Shown one piece after another: positions 9,670 to 18,372 of a DNA stretch of 55,184 bases. The DNA comes from Lentisphaerota bacterium (lineage in GTDB: Bacteria > Verrucomicrobiota > Kiritimatiellia > RFP12 > JAAYNR01). The stretch covers positions 1 through 55,184 of the forward strand of contig VGWG01000007.1 of assembly GCA_016873675.1 (NCBI GenBank). Direction: 5' to 3'. The position numbers and the translations under genes were made by a program. Every line of letters begins with the position of its first letter. Position 1 is the stretch's first letter. The notes beneath the pieces were generated by a model, which was not told the DNA's origin, did no database searches, and saw only the letters and a list, made by a program, of their open reading frames with translations.

Positions 9670-11181
9670 TCACTTATTTGATCGGTGAAACCAGGAGTAA
9701 TGGTGCCTGGGTCCAGCGGGCTTCATCACTTCCGGTGCAGGCGTCGGCACCTCGGGCCATGCGTCACCGGAGCGCCGGCACCAGTCATGCAGCGCTTCCG
9801 CCAGCTTGGCCTGCTGCCCAGCGTACTGCGGATCCTCCGCCAGGTTGTGCGTTTCCAGAGGATCTGCGGCCAGATGATACAGCTCGTGATCACCCTCACG
9901 CGATTCGACGTACTTCCAGTCACGCGTCATCCACATGCGCAGCGGACTCATTAAATCGGTCCAACTCGTGGAATGGAATTCCGCCTGAACCGCGTCGCGT
10001 ACGCTGTCGGTCGCGCCCGTCATCAACGGACTCAGATCAACGCCCTGGACTTCCTGTGCGGGCGGCAGCCCGCAGATCGCAAGAATCGTCGGCACAAGAT
10101 CAATCTGGGAGACCAGTCCAGCGGAGCGCGGGACGATCCCCTGCGCTCGCATTCCCGCCGGCGGACGGATGATCAGGGGGACGCGGATCAGCTCCTCGTA
10201 CAGGCTCGCGCCCTTGAGGATCAGACTGTGACTCCCCATCAAGTCGCCGTGGTCGGAAGTAAAAATGAACAGTGTGTTGTCCAGTTGCCCGGTGTCGTTC
10301 AGGACGCCCAACATCCGGCCCATAAGATGGTCAATGTAGCTGACCGAGCCCAGATACCGCGCCCACATGGTTTTCAGTTCGGTCTCGGAGAACTGGAGCA
10401 CCGACTGCAACTGCCGGTCGGCGCGCTGCAGCCAGCGCTGACCGCTTTCATCGCGGTAGTTCTCCGGTAGAACCATGTCGGCAGGGTCATACATCGAGAA
10501 GAACGGTTCTGGACAGACGAACGGCGCGTGCGGCTGGATGCAGGACCAGGTAAGGAGAAAGGGCGACTCGGCGCCGACGCGGCTTCGGATGTAGGTCTCG
10601 GCCTCGCTGCAGAGGTAGGTGGAGACGAAATGCGCCAGCGGCACTTGCGATGGCCCGCAGATGGTCCAGGTGTCATAGAGTTCGCGGTCCGGATGGCAGC
10701 CGTTCCGTTTGCCGGCTACATCGATTCCTTGCTTCTCCGCGTAGCGGGCGTAGTCGTTGTCCTCGGGTCGGCTGGTATCGCCCTCGCTCTCGCTGTAGCG
10801 GATGACGTGGTCCCGGAAGCCGCGGCGGTCGCTGCCGGTGCCCAAGTGCCACTTGCCGATATAGGCGGTATGGTAACCGGCGGGCCCGAGGTAGTCCGCC
10901 AGCACCTTCACGTCTTCGGAAAGCTGGAAGCGGTTGGCGCCTGGGCCCGCGTTCTGGTTGGTCACCATGCCGTGCGACGAAGGGAGGCGTCCCGACAGAA
11001 TGGACGCCCGCGCCGGCGAGCACATGGGGCTGGTGCAGTAGGCATGTGTGAAGCGTGTGCCGCCCTCTGCCAGCCAGTCCAGGTGCGGCGTATGCACCGT
11101 TGTCCCGCCGGCGGCCCGGATCGTGTCGAACCGTTGCTGGTCGGTGATGACCAGGACTACGTTGGGCTTGCGTGTCGTCAT
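9670..11181 (-). CDS. Sulfatase, type I Cys-type (cluster gene 1 of 4)
   Basis: This is the first gene of the four-sulfatase run, 503 residues. The activation site is C54 in CSPAR, followed by SILSGRLP. VVLVITDQQRF, IGKWHLGTG and TSDHGDLMGSH supply the other metal and catalytic residues, placing it in the same DQQ/DHG subgroup as the third gene. The C-terminal part keeps the DHELYHLAADPLE segment that is common in the family. The start codon lies inside the 5' end of the divergent lipoprotein gene (10-base overlap), so its promoter must lie within that gene. There is no export signal. Like the others it needs a maturase encoded elsewhere. Confidence 0.92.
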   Translation of the reverse strand: MTTRKPNVVLVITDQQRFDTIRAAGGTTVHTPHLDWLAEGGTRFTHAYCTSPMCSPARASILSGRLPSSHGMVTNQNAGPGANRFQLSEDVKVLADYLGPAGYHTAYIGKWHLGTGSDRRGFRDHVIRYSESEGDTSRPEDNDYARYAEKQGIDVAGKRNGCHPDRELYDTWTICGPSQVPLAHFVSTYLCSEAETYIRSRVGAESPFLLTWSCIQPHAPFVCPEPFFSMYDPADMVLPENYRDESGQRWLQRADRQLQSVLQFSETELKTMWARYLGSVSYIDHLMGRMLGVLNDTGQLDNTLFIFTSDHGDLMGSHSLILKGASLYEELIRVPLIIRPPAGMRAQGIVPRSAGLVSQIDLVPTILAICGLPPAQEVQGVDLSPLMTGATDSVRDAVQAEFHSTSWTDLMSPLRMWMTRDWKYVESREGDHELYHLAADPLETHNLAEDPQYAGQQAKLAEALHDWCRRSGDAWPEVPTPAPEVMKPAGPRHHYSWFHRSNK

Positions 11182-12761
11182 CTTATCCTCGGTTATTCTC
11201 AGGGTTATTTCTCATCCTGAGTTTGAGCGGTTGCATCCTGGAGTGGCCGGGGGTATTCCAGAACTCGCGGGGCATGGCCCGCTCCTTCATGGGATCGCAC
11301 GGGAATGGGACGACCTGGGCACCGAACGATTGGCCGTGGTCACCCTTTGGCGATCATGTCGCCGTGGGCATGTGGCATGGGGCGAACAATGTGGGCATTT
11401 GGGTGGATCCATTCGAACTCGACCGGGTCAACGCGGTCTGGGAAGTGATCGACGCGGGACGGACCGGACGTTTCGGCGCGCGGGCCGTGCGCACGGCGCC
11501 CAGCCGGGAAGACCTGACCTCGCCCCTGTGGGTTGACCGTCTGCCCAAACTGTTCGGCTACGACGTGGCCTTCTTTTATCTCACAGGCCATTTCAAGAAC
11601 ACCGGGAATCGCACCCTGAAAGTCGAGCTGGTCACCCCGTTTCCCGACACGTGCTTTCCCGATGGCGCGGCGTCGCGCGTCTTCACGGCGCCACCCCTGG
11701 CCGTCACGCCGTTCCGGATTGCGATGATGCTGACCAGCCGAAATGCCGCAGACGCCGTCTGCGAAAAAGGCGGGATGCTGAACCTCCGCATTCAGGATCC
11801 CGAGGGCAAGGTGCAGGTCGAACGAACGGTCCGGATGCTCATAAACGACCCGCGGGACGTCACGTCGCCGGTGATCGGATCGCTGGATGGCGGTAACCTG
11901 ACGCTGCGCCTCACCAATACGACCGACCGGTCTTTCTCCATGGGGCTGATGATGCTTCCATCCGTGGATGTGAAGCTGTCCGAGCATGAACGCTCTATCG
12001 AACTCAATCCCGGCGCCGGGGCACAGGCGGTGTTTCACATTCCCCGCCAAGGGTTCGCCCGGCAGGAGGTCCGCATGCTACCCTACCGACTCACCGTGAC
12101 CGGTGCCGGCGCGCTCGACGGGGAGGTTGCAGCCGCTCTGCGCATGCAGTCGGACTGGTGGGTGTCCTGCCATACCAATGCGCGGCCCGAGATCGCGGAA
12201 GGCAGCGTCTATGCCGGCGACCTGAATGGCGGTCCGACTGCGAGGTTCGACGTAACGTCCATCACCGAATCCCCCTTGCCCTTGGGTGTTCCAAACGGTC
12301 TTTTTCGGATGACCACGCCGCCGAATGGGTGGTTTCCGGTGATCGGCGGCACGAACGTCCCGCTCCATGCAGCGGGGGAGTTGCCGACACACGGGTCGAG
12401 CGCATTGGCGGCGACGCGATTTGAGTCGCCCGACGACGCCTCGGTTTCGCTCAACGTGAAATACCCGGGTCCACTCGAAGGCAGCAAGAAACTCCCCTTT
12501 GTCCTGCAGATCTGGCTCAATGAGCAACCGGTGTTCCAGTCACCCTCCGATACTCAGGATTACGAACAGCTCTCACGCCTCAACCCCCGCGCCCTCGTTA
12601 CATCGAAAACCGTGCGGCTCCGCTCGGGGATCAACACGCTAATGGTGTCCTGCAAATCCAACCTGGATTCACCCGTCGTCCCCAGAAGGGTCTTCATCCG
12701 GATTCTTGACGCCCAGACCTCCGCTTTGCGCCACGATCTGATTCTAGATATGAGTCATTAG
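11172..12761 (+). CDS. Putative lipoprotein, unknown function, divergent from the sulfatases
   Basis: The product is not recognised. The 529-residue protein begins with a convincing lipoprotein signal: a short polar start with one Arg, a hydrophobic core LFLILSLSG and a lipobox cysteine at C22. The rest is rich in beta-forming sequence without membrane segments, and may be two or three beta-sandwich domains exposed outside the cytoplasm. The GTG start at 11172 is chosen because it gives the full signal peptide; no good ribosome-binding site is seen. This start overlaps the ATG of the first sulfatase head-to-head by 10 bases. Context suggests a role in polysaccharide handling, but this is only inference. 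Confidence 0.65.
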   Translation: MSSSYPRLFSGLFLILSLSGCILEWPGVFQNSRGMARSFMGSHGNGTTWAPNDWPWSPFGDHVAVGMWHGANNVGIWVDPFELDRVNAVWEVIDAGRTGRFGARAVRTAPSREDLTSPLWVDRLPKLFGYDVAFFYLTGHFKNTGNRTLKVELVTPFPDTCFPDGAASRVFTAPPLAVTPFRIAMMLTSRNAADAVCEKGGMLNLRIQDPEGKVQVERTVRMLINDPRDVTSPVIGSLDGGNLTLRLTNTTDRSFSMGLMMLPSVDVKLSEHERSIELNPGAGAQAVFHIPRQGFARQEVRMLPYRLTVTGAGALDGEVAAALRMQSDWWVSCHTNARPEIAEGSVYAGDLNGGPTARFDVTSITESPLPLGVPNGLFRMTTPPNGWFPVIGGTNVPLHAAGELPTHGSSALAATRFESPDDASVSLNVKYPGPLEGSKKLPFVLQIWLNEQPVFQSPSDTQDYEQLSRLNPRALVTSKTVRLRSGINTLMVSCKSNLDSPVVPRRVFIRILDAQTSALRHDLILDMSH

Positions 12762-12852
12762 CAGGGCCGGGCGTTTAACCGGTGACCCGTGGATTTGGCG
12801 TCCAGTCTGCAGTTTATTGAACATGGGGCTTGCCAACACGCCGATCGCCCCG

Positions 12853-14625
12853 TTACTCCTTCTCACGCGGCGCGTAGTGGGTGTGCAGCAGCGTATGCGA
12901 CGGGTGGCCGAGGGGCGCACCGAGGAAGGTCGCATACAGGTCCGCCACCTGCTTGTTCTCATGCGACTTGCGTAATGTCTTGCCCTCATCTTCGGCATAG
13001 ATCGCCCCGATCCGTTTGAGCCGCACCGCGTCGTCGGTGAAGCGGGGTTGCCCGCCGCCGCCGATGCAGCCGCCGGGGCAGGTCATCACCTCGACGAAGT
13101 GGTAGGTCGCCTCCTTGTTTCTGATCCGTTCGAGGAGGCGCCGGGTGTTGCCCAAGCCGTGGCACACCGCGACGCGCAGCTCGACACCCTCCAGAAACGA
13201 CCACTCCGGCTTGGTGCCGGTGATGGTCAGCGCCGCCTCTTTGATCCCTTGCAACCCCTCGATCGGTTCGACGTGCAGATTGCCGGTCGGTAACTCGCGT
13301 CCGGTGACGATCTCGTAAGCCGTGCGCAGGGCCGCCTCCATCACGCCGCCGGTGTTGGCGAAGATATCGGCCGCGCCCGACGAGAGACCCAAGGGCGCGT
13401 CCATCTCGCCGTCGGGCAGGGCCGCAAAATCGATCCCCGCTTCGTGGATCATCCGCGCCAGCTCGCGCGTGGTGAGCACGTGGTCGACGTCACGGACCCC
13501 GCTGGCGTTCATCTCCGGCCGCTGCGCCTCGAACTTCTTCGCCGTGCAGGGCATCACCGAAACCACCACCAACTCGTCGGCCTTCTTCCCGATCTTCTGC
13601 GCGTAATAAGTCTTGGCCAGCGCGCCGAACATCTGCTGCGGCGACTTGCAGGTCGAGAGGTTGGGCAGAAACTGCGGATAGTAGTACTCGGCGAACTTGA
13701 TCCATCCGGGCGAACAGCTCGTGAACATCGGCAGCGCCACCGGCTTCTTCTCCACCAGCGCCCCCTTGAGCCGGGTGAGCAGCTCGGTCCCCTCCTCCAT
13801 GATCGTCAGATCGGCGGCGAAGTTCGTGTCGAACACCGCGTGGAAACCCAACTGCCGCAACGCCGAGACCATCTTGCCGGTGACCCGCGTGCCCGGCGGG
13901 TAACCGAACGCCTCGCCCAGTGCGGCACGGATCGCGGGGGCGGTCTGCACGACCACCGTTTTGGTCGGGTCATCCAGCGCCCGCCAGACGGCCTCAATCG
14001 CGCTGTGCTCGGTGATCGCGCCCACCGGGCAGACGGCCGCACATTGGCCGCATTGCACGCACGCCACGCCGTCCAGTTGCTGCGTAAAGGCCGGTCCGAT
14101 GACCGTGGCGAAGCCACGGCCTTGCGGGAAGAGCGCGCCGACCCCCTGCACCGTGTTGCAGACCGTGACGCAGCGGCGGCACTTGATGCACTTGGAATTA
14201 TCGCGCACCAGCCCCGGCGTCGACGCGTCGCGCATCGGCACGGCGCGGGCGCCGGTGTAGGTGAGTTCGCGCACGCCAAGGTCGGCGGCAAGTTGGCGCA
14301 GTTCGCAATCCTCGCTGCGGTCACAGAGCTGGCAGTTACCGTCGTGCTCGGAGAGCAGCAGATCGACCACCTGTTTGCGCGCGGTGCGCACCCGGCGGGT
14401 GTTCGTATGCACCACCATCCTCTCCGCGCAGGGGGTGGCGCAAGCCGCCATCAGCGTTTTGGCCCCCTCCACCTCGACCATGCAGACGCGGCACGCCCCG
14501 AGCGGGTCGTGCTTCTCCAGAAAGCAGAGCGTCGGGATCGAGATCCCCGCCTGCCGCGCCGCCTGCAGCACCGTGGTTTCAGGCTCGACCGAAAGCACCT
14601 GCCCGTTTATTGTCACCTGGATCAT
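12853..14625 (-). CDS. hydA: [FeFe] hydrogenase catalytic subunit HydA (NAD-linked, multimeric type)
   Basis: This is the H2-forming/oxidising subunit, 590 residues. Domains in order: an N-terminal [2Fe-2S] ferredoxin-like part (C34, C45, C48, C62), a His-type [4Fe-4S] site (HDGNCQLCDRSEDC), two ferredoxin [4Fe-4S] motifs (CIKCRRCVTVC; CVQCGQCAAVC), then the H-cluster domain with TSCSPGW (302-308), MPCTAKKFE (from 358) and EVMTCPGGCIGGGG. The first H-cluster motif has Ser where TSCCPGW is commoner. The start at 14625 (MIQVTING) follows a GAGAGG site and overlaps the hydB stop as ATGA. With HydB and HydC it should form a soluble, probably electron-bifurcating complex. Maturases HydE, HydF and HydG are not in the window. 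Confidence 0.95.
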   Translation of the reverse strand: MIQVTINGQVLSVEPETTVLQAARQAGISIPTLCFLEKHDPLGACRVCMVEVEGAKTLMAACATPCAERMVVHTNTRRVRTARKQVVDLLLSEHDGNCQLCDRSEDCELRQLAADLGVRELTYTGARAVPMRDASTPGLVRDNSKCIKCRRCVTVCNTVQGVGALFPQGRGFATVIGPAFTQQLDGVACVQCGQCAAVCPVGAITEHSAIEAVWRALDDPTKTVVVQTAPAIRAALGEAFGYPPGTRVTGKMVSALRQLGFHAVFDTNFAADLTIMEEGTELLTRLKGALVEKKPVALPMFTSCSPGWIKFAEYYYPQFLPNLSTCKSPQQMFGALAKTYYAQKIGKKADELVVVSVMPCTAKKFEAQRPEMNASGVRDVDHVLTTRELARMIHEAGIDFAALPDGEMDAPLGLSSGAADIFANTGGVMEAALRTAYEIVTGRELPTGNLHVEPIEGLQGIKEAALTITGTKPEWSFLEGVELRVAVCHGLGNTRRLLERIRNKEATYHFVEVMTCPGGCIGGGGQPRFTDDAVRLKRIGAIYAEDEGKTLRKSHENKQVADLYATFLGAPLGHPSHTLLHTHYAPREKE

Positions 14626-17600
14626 ACATGCACCTCTCTGACTTTTCCGGTTTTGCCGTAATCGCAGCGGAGGCAGCGGCACGCCTGCCGCCGCGCTGCG
14701 GACTCGTTCCATGGCTGCTCCACTTCGTCGAAGTTGTTCCGCCGCCGGGCCACCGGCATCATGTTTACCTCTTCACGCGGGTACGGAACCGGATCGGCAT
14801 CCGGGTCATAGGTGACAGCGAGATCGGGGTAGGTGCGCCAGAAGGCGTGCGCCTCGCCGGTGAGCAGAGCGTCGATCCCGACAGCGGCCCGCTCGCCTGC
14901 GGCAATCGCTTCAACGACCGACGAGGGGCCGCTTACGGCGTCACCCCCCGCAAACAGCCACGGCAGCGATGTGGCGCCGGTGACCGGATCGGCGCCGATC
15001 CAGCCGCCCTCCGTCAGCGCAACCTCCGGCAGCCCCAACGCAGCTTTCGCGTCGAGCCCCTGCCCAATCGCCAGGATCACGTGGTCGCACGGCAGCGTTT
15101 CAGTGTTCTCGTCCGAAACGGCCTCTGCACGCCGACGGCCGCTCCGGTCGTAATCGCCCAGCGTCATGCCACGGCAAACCACGCCCGTGACCTGGCCGTT
15201 CGCCACGACAAAGGCCTCGGGTGAACAGAGCGTGCGGAGGGTGACGCCCTCCTGCTGTGACTGCTCAATCTCCTCGGCGTAAGCGGGCATCTGCTCGCGC
15301 GTGCGGCGGTAGACCACGGTGACGCTCGAAGCGCCGAGGCGCAGCGCCGTTCGCGCGGCGTCGATCGCCGCGTTGCCGCCGCCGATCACCACCACGTTCT
15401 GGCCCACGGGTACCGAGCCGCGGATGTTGTACTGGCGGAGGAAGTCCATCGCCTCGGTCACCCCTTTGGCGTCAGCGCCCGGCACGTCGAGCGACACGCC
15501 GTCGGGCGCGCCCAAAGCGACAAAGACCGCCTCATACCCCTCGTCGCGCAGCCCCTGCAGCGTGAAGTCGCGGCCCAGCGCCTGTCCGGTCCGGATCTCG
15601 ACGCCCAGCGACTCGATCATCCGAATTTCGCGCGCCAGCGTCTCGCGCGGCAGCCGATAGGCGGGGATCGCCTGCATCAGCATCCCCCCCGGCCGCAGCT
15701 CGCGCTCCAACACCACCGGCCGGTAGCCCAGCCGCGCCAGAAAATAGGCGCAGGTCAGGCCGGCCGGCCCGGCCCCCACCACCGCGACGCGCCGCGCCGC
15801 ATTGGCAGCGTTCTCGCGCACCTCGGGGCGCTGGATGACCACCTCCTGGTCGACCATGAACCGCTTCACCCCGCGGATCGAGACCGGTGCGTCGAGTGCG
15901 CTGCGCCGACAGTGGTCCTCACACGTGTGGAAGCAAACCCGCGCACAGATTGCCGCGAAGGGGTTGCGCTCGCGGTGCAGCTTGAGCGCTTCGGCGTAGC
16001 GGCCCTCGCCGACGAGCGCGACAAAGCCCGGCACATAGACGCCCGCCGGACAGGCGCTCAGGCACGGCGCCAGCACCAGCGACGGGCAGACGCCCGCCAC
16101 ACAGTGGCGGTCGCGAATGTGCTGCACGTATTCTTCCCGGAAGTGGCGGATGGTCGACAGCACCGGGTTCGGCGCAGTCTGGCCGAGGCCACAGAGCGAC
16201 GACTCCTTGATGAAGTGACCCAAGTCAATCAGCCGCTGGATGTCTTCGAGTTCGCCTGCGCCGCCGCAGATCCGCTCAAGGATCTCCAGCATCCGCTTGG
16301 TGCCGACGCGGCAGGGCGCGCACTTGCCGCACGATTCCTCCTGCACGAACTCAATGAAGAAACGCGCCACATCGACCATGCAGGCGTCCTCGTCCATCAC
16401 GATCAGCCCGCCCGAACCCATGATGGCACCCAGCTCCTGCAGCTTTTCGTAGTCGAGCGGCACATTGAGATTCTGCCGGGGGATGCACCCGCCCGACGGC
16501 CCGCCGAGCTGCGCCGCTTTAAACGCCTTGTTGCCGCGAATGCCGCCGCCAATGTCGTAGACCACCTCGCCGAGCGAGGTGCCCATCGGCACCTCCACCA
16601 GTCCTGTATTTTTCACCGCGCCGGCCAAAGCGAACACTTTGGTCCCCTTGCTCTTGGCCGTGCCGTAGGCCGCGAACCACTCCGCCCCGTTCAGGATGAT
16701 CGCCGGAACGCAGGCGTAGGTTTCGACGTTGTTCAGCAGCGTCGGCTTGCCCCACAGCCCCTTCTGCGCCGGGAACGGCGGCCGGGGGCGGGGTTCGCCG
16801 CGTTTCCCTTCAATGGAGGTGATCAGCGCGGTCTCCTCGCCGCAGACAAAGGCGCCTGATCCCATCCGGATGTCGAGGTCAAAACTGAACGCGCTGCCGA
16901 GAATCTGCGCCCCCAGCAGGCCGTGCTGCCGCGCCTGGTCGATCGCCGTTTGCAGCCGCTTGACCGCCAGCGGGTATTCGGCCCGCACATAGACATAGCC
17001 CTGGTCAGCGCCGATGGTGAAAGCCGCGATCACCATCCCCTCGATCACGCTGTGTGGGTCGCCCTCCAACACGCTGCGATCCATGTAGGCGCCGGGGTCG
17101 CCCTCGTCCGCATTGCACAAGACGTATTTCTGGCCGGCAGACGCCTGGCGCGTGAGGCTCCACTTGAGATAGGTCGGGAAGCCCGCGCCGCCGCGGCCTC
17201 GGAGTCCCGATGTCTGGAGCTGGCCAATCACCTCGTCGCCGCTCATGCTCTCCAGCACCTTGGCCAACGCGCCATAGGCGCCGGCCGCGACCGCGTCCTC
17301 AATCCGCTCAGGATCGATGGTGCCGCAGGTCCGCAGCACCACCTTGGTCTGCTTGGCGAAAAAGGGGATCTCACCGCAGGCGCGCTGCACGGCACCGGTT
17401 TGCTCATCGCGAACCAACAGACGCTCCACGGGCTTTCCGCCCAGCAGGTGTTCGCGAACGATCTCCGCCGCGTCCTCCGGCTTGACGCCTTGGTAGAAGG
17501 TCTGATCCGACGCGACCAGCAGCACCGGCCCGCGGGCGCACGGCCCCATGCAGCCCGTCTCGCGGACCGTCACTTTCTTGGCCAACCCCTGTGCCGCCAA

Positions 17601-17765
17601 CGCGGTCTGCAAGGCGGCCTCGACGTCGCGCGCACCGGAGGCCAGGCAGCTCCCCCCGACGCACACACGGATCTCTTCACGCGTGCCGGCGGCGCGCTGC
17701 AACCGGGCCTTCCACCCCTTCAGTGCGGCGGGTGACGCAATCGTTTTGGGTGTGGCTGCGCTCAT
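14622..17765 (-). CDS. hydB: HydB fused to a GltD-like NADPH/FAD oxidoreductase
   Basis: This 1047-residue protein joins two known modules. Residues 30-130 are a thioredoxin-like [2Fe-2S] domain (C35, C40, C72, C76). Residues 140-550 are NuoF/HydB-like: FMN/NADH segments RGRGGAGFP and CGEETALITSIEG, and a [4Fe-4S] site (C479, C482, C485, C525). Residues 560-1000 match the small subunit of glutamate synthase and NfnB: cysteines from C568, FAD motif GAGPAGL (664-670), NAD(P) motif GGGNAA (795-800) with VVYRR, which favours NADPH, and AGGDAVSG. A C-terminal CRCLRC ends the protein. Ordinary HydB is about 600 residues and often ends in a ferredoxin domain; here GltD takes that place. Both ends overlap neighbours as ATGA. 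Confidence 0.93.
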   Translation of the reverse strand: MSAATPKTIASPAALKGWKARLQRAAGTREEIRVCVGGSCLASGARDVEAALQTALAAQGLAKKVTVRETGCMGPCARGPVLLVASDQTFYQGVKPEDAAEIVREHLLGGKPVERLLVRDEQTGAVQRACGEIPFFAKQTKVVLRTCGTIDPERIEDAVAAGAYGALAKVLESMSGDEVIGQLQTSGLRGRGGAGFPTYLKWSLTRQASAGQKYVLCNADEGDPGAYMDRSVLEGDPHSVIEGMVIAAFTIGADQGYVYVRAEYPLAVKRLQTAIDQARQHGLLGAQILGSAFSFDLDIRMGSGAFVCGEETALITSIEGKRGEPRPRPPFPAQKGLWGKPTLLNNVETYACVPAIILNGAEWFAAYGTAKSKGTKVFALAGAVKNTGLVEVPMGTSLGEVVYDIGGGIRGNKAFKAAQLGGPSGGCIPRQNLNVPLDYEKLQELGAIMGSGGLIVMDEDACMVDVARFFIEFVQEESCGKCAPCRVGTKRMLEILERICGGAGELEDIQRLIDLGHFIKESSLCGLGQTAPNPVLSTIRHFREEYVQHIRDRHCVAGVCPSLVLAPCLSACPAGVYVPGFVALVGEGRYAEALKLHRERNPFAAICARVCFHTCEDHCRRSALDAPVSIRGVKRFMVDQEVVIQRPEVRENAANAARRVAVVGAGPAGLTCAYFLARLGYRPVVLERELRPGGMLMQAIPAYRLPRETLAREIRMIESLGVEIRTGQALGRDFTLQGLRDEGYEAVFVALGAPDGVSLDVPGADAKGVTEAMDFLRQYNIRGSVPVGQNVVVIGGGNAAIDAARTALRLGASSVTVVYRRTREQMPAYAEEIEQSQQEGVTLRTLCSPEAFVVANGQVTGVVCRGMTLGDYDRSGRRRAEAVSDENTETLPCDHVILAIGQGLDAKAALGLPEVALTEGGWIGADPVTGATSLPWLFAGGDAVSGPSSVVEAIAAGERAAVGIDALLTGEAHAFWRTYPDLAVTYDPDADPVPYPREEVNMMPVARRRNNFDEVEQPWNESAARRQACRCLRCDYGKTGKVREVHV

Positions 17766-18310
17766 GTCGGCACCGCCTCTCGCGTCGCCTCTGCGGCGGC
17801 CCTGGCGCGATACGTCTCCAGAAGCTCCCCGACCTTGGTCTCTTTGACCCGCTGGTGAAGGTCGTCATTCACCATCAGCACGGGCGCCATGCCGCATGCG
17901 CCAAAACACCGGCCCACGCCCAACGAAAACAGGCGGTCGGGCGTGGTCTCCCCCACATCGATGCCCAGCTTGTGTTTGAGCGCCTGAAGCAAGGCGTTGC
18001 CGCCGCGCACATAGCAGGCCGTTCCCAGGCAGACGCGGATCAGATACGTTCCGCGCGGGACGGTCGAGAAGAAGGAGTAGAACGTGACAACTCCAGAGAC
18101 CTCGCTGAATGGCTTGTCGAAGACATGGGCAATCCGCTTGAGTGCCGCCTGCGGCAGATAGCCGAAGCGCGTTTGCGCCACCTGAAGCGCCGGGATGAGT
18201 CCCCCGGGCTTGGTCGCGTACTCCTGTAGCACGGTCTCCAACTCATTCAGAATGTGCGCTTCTGAAAGCGCGCCTGATCCACAGGTACAACCCACAGGTG
18301 CTTCTGACAT
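17762..18310 (-). CDS. hydC: NADH-dependent hydrogenase subunit HydC (NuoE-like)
   Basis: This is the small electron-transfer subunit of the HydABC complex, 182 residues, with a NuoE/thioredoxin-like [2Fe-2S] fold. The four ligands are C94 and C99 (CLGTAC) and C135 and C139 (CFGAC), with the usual GVVTFYSFF segment before them. The N-terminus has an extra GCTCGSG stretch that is not part of the core. The start at 18310 is fixed by GGAAGGAG six bases upstream; a longer frame to 18358 lacks such a site. A 9-bp hairpin lies directly before that ribosome-binding site. The stop overlaps the hydB start, giving the order hydC-hydB-hydA. Confidence 0.94.
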   Translation of the reverse strand: MSEAPVGCTCGSGALSEAHILNELETVLQEYATKPGGLIPALQVAQTRFGYLPQAALKRIAHVFDKPFSEVSGVVTFYSFFSTVPRGTYLIRVCLGTACYVRGGNALLQALKHKLGIDVGETTPDRLFSLGVGRCFGACGMAPVLMVNDDLHQRVKETKVGELLETYRARAAAEATREAVPT

Positions 18311-18323
18311 GCTCACTCCTTCC

Positions 18324-18348
18324 TTCGGACACGACCACTGTGTCCGAA
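18324..18348 (-). promoter_or_regulatory. Perfect 9-bp inverted repeat before hydC
   Basis: TTCGGACAC (18324-18332) and GTGTCCGAA (18340-18348) form a perfect inverted repeat with a 7-base centre. On the minus strand it ends where the GGAAGGAG ribosome-binding site of hydC begins. It could be a protein-binding operator or an mRNA hairpin that sets the stoichiometry of the CBS gene relative to hydCBA. There is no U-tract, so it is not a typical terminator. Confidence 0.55.
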
Positions 18349-18372
18349 CCGGCAACACGGATCACGGTCACA

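Noticed and set aside
13444-14661. A 405-codon plus-strand open frame
   Set aside because: It is exactly antisense to hydA, whose cluster motifs are certain; the product is His/Arg/Gly-rich low-complexity sequence with no domain.
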